A DNA stretch of 64,000 nucleotides from Acidobacteriota bacterium (lineage in GTDB: Bacteria > Acidobacteriota > Thermoanaerobaculia > Thermoanaerobaculales > Thermoanaerobaculaceae): contig JACQZW010000024.1 in assembly GCA_016213675.1 (NCBI GenBank), positions 108,303 through 172,302 of the forward strand. The letters run 5' to 3'. Made by a program: the position numbers and the translations under genes. This document shows positions 61,842 through 64,000 of this stretch, piece after piece (within the stretch, counting starts at the first letter, position 1; each line of letters starts with the position of its first letter). The notes under the pieces are model-generated. The model did not search any database and had not been told where the DNA came from. It saw only the letters and a list, made by a program, of their open reading frames with translations.

Positions 61842-64000
61842 TTACTGCGCGACGACCAGCGCGTCGTCCAGATAGATGTTGTTGCCGTAGGCGCTCGTGC
61901 CGAGGAAGCCGAGCTGGACCGTCGAGCCCTTGTAGGTGGTCAGGCTCACGGTGTGTTGCTTCCAGCCCGTGGAGCCGTCGTACCGGTTGATGGCCGACCC
62001 CACGGCGGTCCACGTCGTCCCATTGGTCGAGACCTGGGGCTGGACCTTGTCCGCGTAGGTGGAGTAGCCCGTGTCGTGGTACATCCAGAAGGTCAACGTC
62101 ACGGTGGTGTAGCTGCTCCCGATGGCGAAGCCGGCGGTCCGGTAGTAGCGCGTGGCCGAGCCGCTCGACGCGTTGTAGGAGTTGAACTTGGCCATGTAGG
62201 TGCCACCATGCTTGGAGCAGGTGGGATAGGTGCCTGAGGTGACTTGCGACCAGGTGCCGGCTGTCCCGGAGGTGTCCACCTGGGCCCAGCCCGTGGTGCC
62301 CTCGAACCCGTTGGTGAACAGGGTCACCGGGCCTCCGGTGGAGGTGGACGTGAAGTTCTTGCCGGTCTGGTTGGCGCCGCTGATGGTGACCGCGAGGCTC
62401 GTGGGGCTGAACGTGTAGCCGGCCAGGCTCGGGGTCACGGTGTAGCTGCCGTTGGCCAGGCCACTGAAGGTGTAGGTGCCGCCGGTGATCGTGGTGGTGG
62501 TGGCGGTAGCTGCACCGGTGAGGTTCATGGTCACGCCCGCCGCCACCGCGCCGCTCACGGTGCCGGAGATGCTGTACGTCGGCGTGCTCGTCGTCACGGT
62601 GGCGGTCACTGTGTAGCTGCCCGCCGCGTAGCCGTAGACGCCGATGCTCCAGGCGGCGACCGTCGGGCTGGAGTAGGACAGCGACTCGTTGGTCGTGCCG
62701 CCGTTCCAGGAGCGGCCGTAGTAGCTGCTCGTCGTCGGATGCGTCGTGCTGTTGTTGACGTAGAGGTCGATGTCGGCGGACAGGCCCGTCAACGTGACGG
62801 CGAGGTTCGTCGCGCCGCTCGGCACCACGATCGTGTAGTACTTCCAGGTCTGGTAGGCGACCGAGCCCGCGACGCCCACGCCGCTGGTCAGGGGAGTGTC
62901 GCCGCCGACGGCCGTGCTCGTGAAGTTCTTGCCCGTCTGGTTGGCGCCGCTGAGGGTGACCGCGATGCTCGTCGGGCTGAAGGTGTAGCCGGACAGGCTC
63001 GGGGTCACCGTGTAGCTGCCGTTGGCCAGGCCGCTGAAGGCGTAGTTGCCGGAGCCGTCGGTCGTCGTGCTCCCCGTTCCCGCGCCCGTGAGGTTGACGG
63101 TCACGCCGGTCGCGATTGCCCCGCTCACGGTGCCGGAAATGCTGTAGGTCGCGACCGCCGTCGCGACGAAGTTCTTGCCCGTCTGGTTGGCGCCGCTGAT
63201 GGTCACGGCGGTGCTCGTCGGGCTGAAGGTGTAGCCGCTGCGGCTCGGCGTCACGGTGTAGCTGCCGTTGGCCAGGCTGCTGAACGAATAGGTGCCGTCG
63301 GCGGCGGTGGTCGTGGAGGCGGTGGCCGCGCCGGTGAGGTTGATGGTCACGCCGGCCGCGATGGCGCCGGAGACCGTTCCGGAGATGCTGTAGGTGGGCG
63401 CGGCCGAACTGGTGAAGTTCACACCGGTCACGTTGGCGCCGCTCACCGTCACCGCCGAGTTCGCGGGCGAGAAGGTGTAGCCGGCCAGGCTCGGGGTCAC
63501 CGTGTAGCTGCCGTTGGCCCTGCCGCTGAAGGTGTAGGTGCCGTTGGCGGCCGTCGTGGTGGTTCCGGTCCCGGCGCCGCTCAAGGTCATGGTCACGCCG
63601 GACACCACTGTTCCGCTCACGGTGCCGGAGATGCTGTAGGTGGCGCCGCCGCAGCCGTCGAACTTGAACGCGGCGACCCTCGTCGCTCCCGAGCCGCCGT
63701 ACTCGGTCGTGAACCAGAACGTGCAGTCGTCGACCGGGTCGATGCCGATGCCGGCGTAGTCGCCCCACCGCTCGTTGTTGGTCTTGGACGTCGTCGCGTC
63801 CTGGATCACGTACTCGCCCTGGGGCATGGTGCCCGCCGGGTCGGTGGAGTATCGCCCTCTGAAGTAGATCGACGGGTAGTAGGGCGCGGTGGTGCCGGTG
63901 CGCGTGTACCCGATGGCGATGTTCCCCGAGCCGTCCATGGCGGCCGAGCCGACGGAACGGTGGACGTTCGCCTCGCCGCCGACGAGCCCCTCCTGGTGGA
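61842..64000 (-). CDS. Large repeat-rich surface protein, 5' end beyond the window
   Basis: At least 719 residues; the frame stays open through the right edge (the ATG at 63938 is internal, as HRSVGSAAMDGSGNIAIGYT continues the family motif across it). From the visible N-side: a catalytic or propeller-like end (GTMPQGEYVIQDATTSKTNN, ERWGDYAGIGIDPVDDCTFW), then three carboxypeptidase-regulatory-like repeats of ~85 residues (YSISGTVSGA ... GYTFSPTS-VTISGANQTGKNF), a PPC-type domain (VAYQTWKYYTIVVPSGATNL), a fourth repeat, and a C-terminal MAM/anchor-like domain (GGTYMAKFNSYNASSGSATR). The repeats are nearly identical at the DNA level. A secreted or surface protein, probably an enzyme with adhesive repeats. 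Confidence 0.9.
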   Translation of the reverse strand, partial: HQEGLVGGEANVHRSVGSAAMDGSGNIAIGYTRTGTTAPYYPSIYFRGRYSTDPAGTMPQGEYVIQDATTSKTNNERWGDYAGIGIDPVDDCTFWFTTEYGGSGATRVAAFKFDGCGGATYSISGTVSGTVVSGVTMTLSGAGTGTTTTAANGTYTFSGRANGSYTVTPSLAGYTFSPANSAVTVSGANVTGVNFTSSAAPTYSISGTVSGAIAAGVTINLTGAATASTTTAADGTYSFSSLANGSYTVTPSRSGYTFSPTSTAVTISGANQTGKNFVATAVATYSISGTVSGAIATGVTVNLTGAGTGSTTTDGSGNYAFSGLANGSYTVTPSLSGYTFSPTSIAVTLSGANQTGKNFTSTAVGGDTPLTSGVGVAGSVAYQTWKYYTIVVPSGATNLAVTLTGLSADIDLYVNNSTTHPTTSSYYGRSWNGGTTNESLSYSSPTVAAWSIGVYGYAAGSYTVTATVTTSTPTYSISGTVSGAVAAGVTMNLTGAATATTTTITGGTYTFSGLANGSYTVTPSLAGYTFSPTSLAVTISGANQTGKNFTSTSTGGPVTLFTNGFEGTTGWAQVDTSGTAGTWSQVTSGTYPTCSKHGGTYMAKFNSYNASSGSATRYYRTAGFAIGSSYTTVTLTFWMYHDTGYSTYADKVQPQVSTNGTTWTAVGSAINRYDGSTGWKQHTVSLTTYKGSTVQLGFLGTSAYGNNIYLDDALVVAQ

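Noticed and set aside
1..64000. tRNA, rRNA or CRISPR array
   Set aside because: No T-loop sequence in a cloverleaf context, no conserved rRNA stretch and no regularly spaced short repeats were seen by eye.

Overview
The window is very GC-rich bacterial DNA, coding-dense, with long open frames on the antisense strand of nearly every gene. It looks like a fragment of an Acidobacteriota-type genome, perhaps the Thermoanaerobaculia. This is inferred from gene content, not from a marker gene: there is no rRNA or tRNA. The pointers are a Ser/Thr kinase fused to a PD40/TolB-type propeller, a fused response regulator/thioredoxin-reductase-like protein, many short secreted proteins of unknown function and a DUF3857 transglutaminase pair. 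No insertion sequence, integrase, phage gene or CRISPR array was seen.

Layout. 0-6.4 kb: the end of a secreted subtilase, a PAS histidine kinase with its sigma-54 response regulator (overlapping or adjacent frames), and a BTAD/AAA transcriptional activator. 6.6-14.8 kb: a small W-x-E-P family protein, a secreted gingipain-like C25 peptidase, and a complete lasso-peptide biosynthesis cluster in the order cyclase (C), precursor (A), HPr-kinase-like protein (K), PqqD-like recognition protein (B1), leader protease (B2). The precursor is only 63 residues. It carries the lasso leader signature, a Thr at position -2, and a 19-residue core starting with Gly and with Asp at position 8. 15-20 kb: a hybrid PAS kinase, then cydA-cydB (bd-type quinol oxidase) on the minus strand. 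20-24.5 kb: small housekeeping or stress genes (cupin, SEC-C, DUF2239, SRPBCC). 23-26.5 kb: a three-gene redox-signalling operon (cyclic-nucleotide-domain histidine kinase, small protein, REC-glutaredoxin-TrxR-like fusion).

26.5-31.5 kb: two tandem secreted Kre9-like paralogues beside an ECF sigma factor / anti-sigma factor / secretin-like operon. 31.6-38 kb: a Zn alcohol dehydrogenase, an outer-membrane beta-barrel, a decayed beta-carbonic anhydrase pseudogene, a Kelch protein, and an acetate/succinate CoA-transferase. 38-51.7 kb: secreted beta-helix protein, propeller kinase, small enzymes (SnoaL-like, FAD/NAD(P) oxidoreductase, isochorismatase, nitroreductase, YCII, radical SAM, CPBP protease) and a second Ser/Thr kinase. 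51.8-64 kb: secreted proteins of unknown function, a DinB protein, two overlapping DUF3857/transglutaminase genes of which only one keeps the catalytic residues, and the end of a large repeat-rich surface protein that runs off the right edge.

Shared themes. Five copies of a GC-rich inverted-repeat element lie between genes, two of them as larger composite elements. Three unrelated secreted proteins end in the same PVELxxFxxE/Q tail, and a full-length version of that segment lies inside the C25 peptidase. The most rewarding target is the lasso cluster, which appears to encode an undescribed peptide together with a kinase whose target is not obvious from the core sequence.
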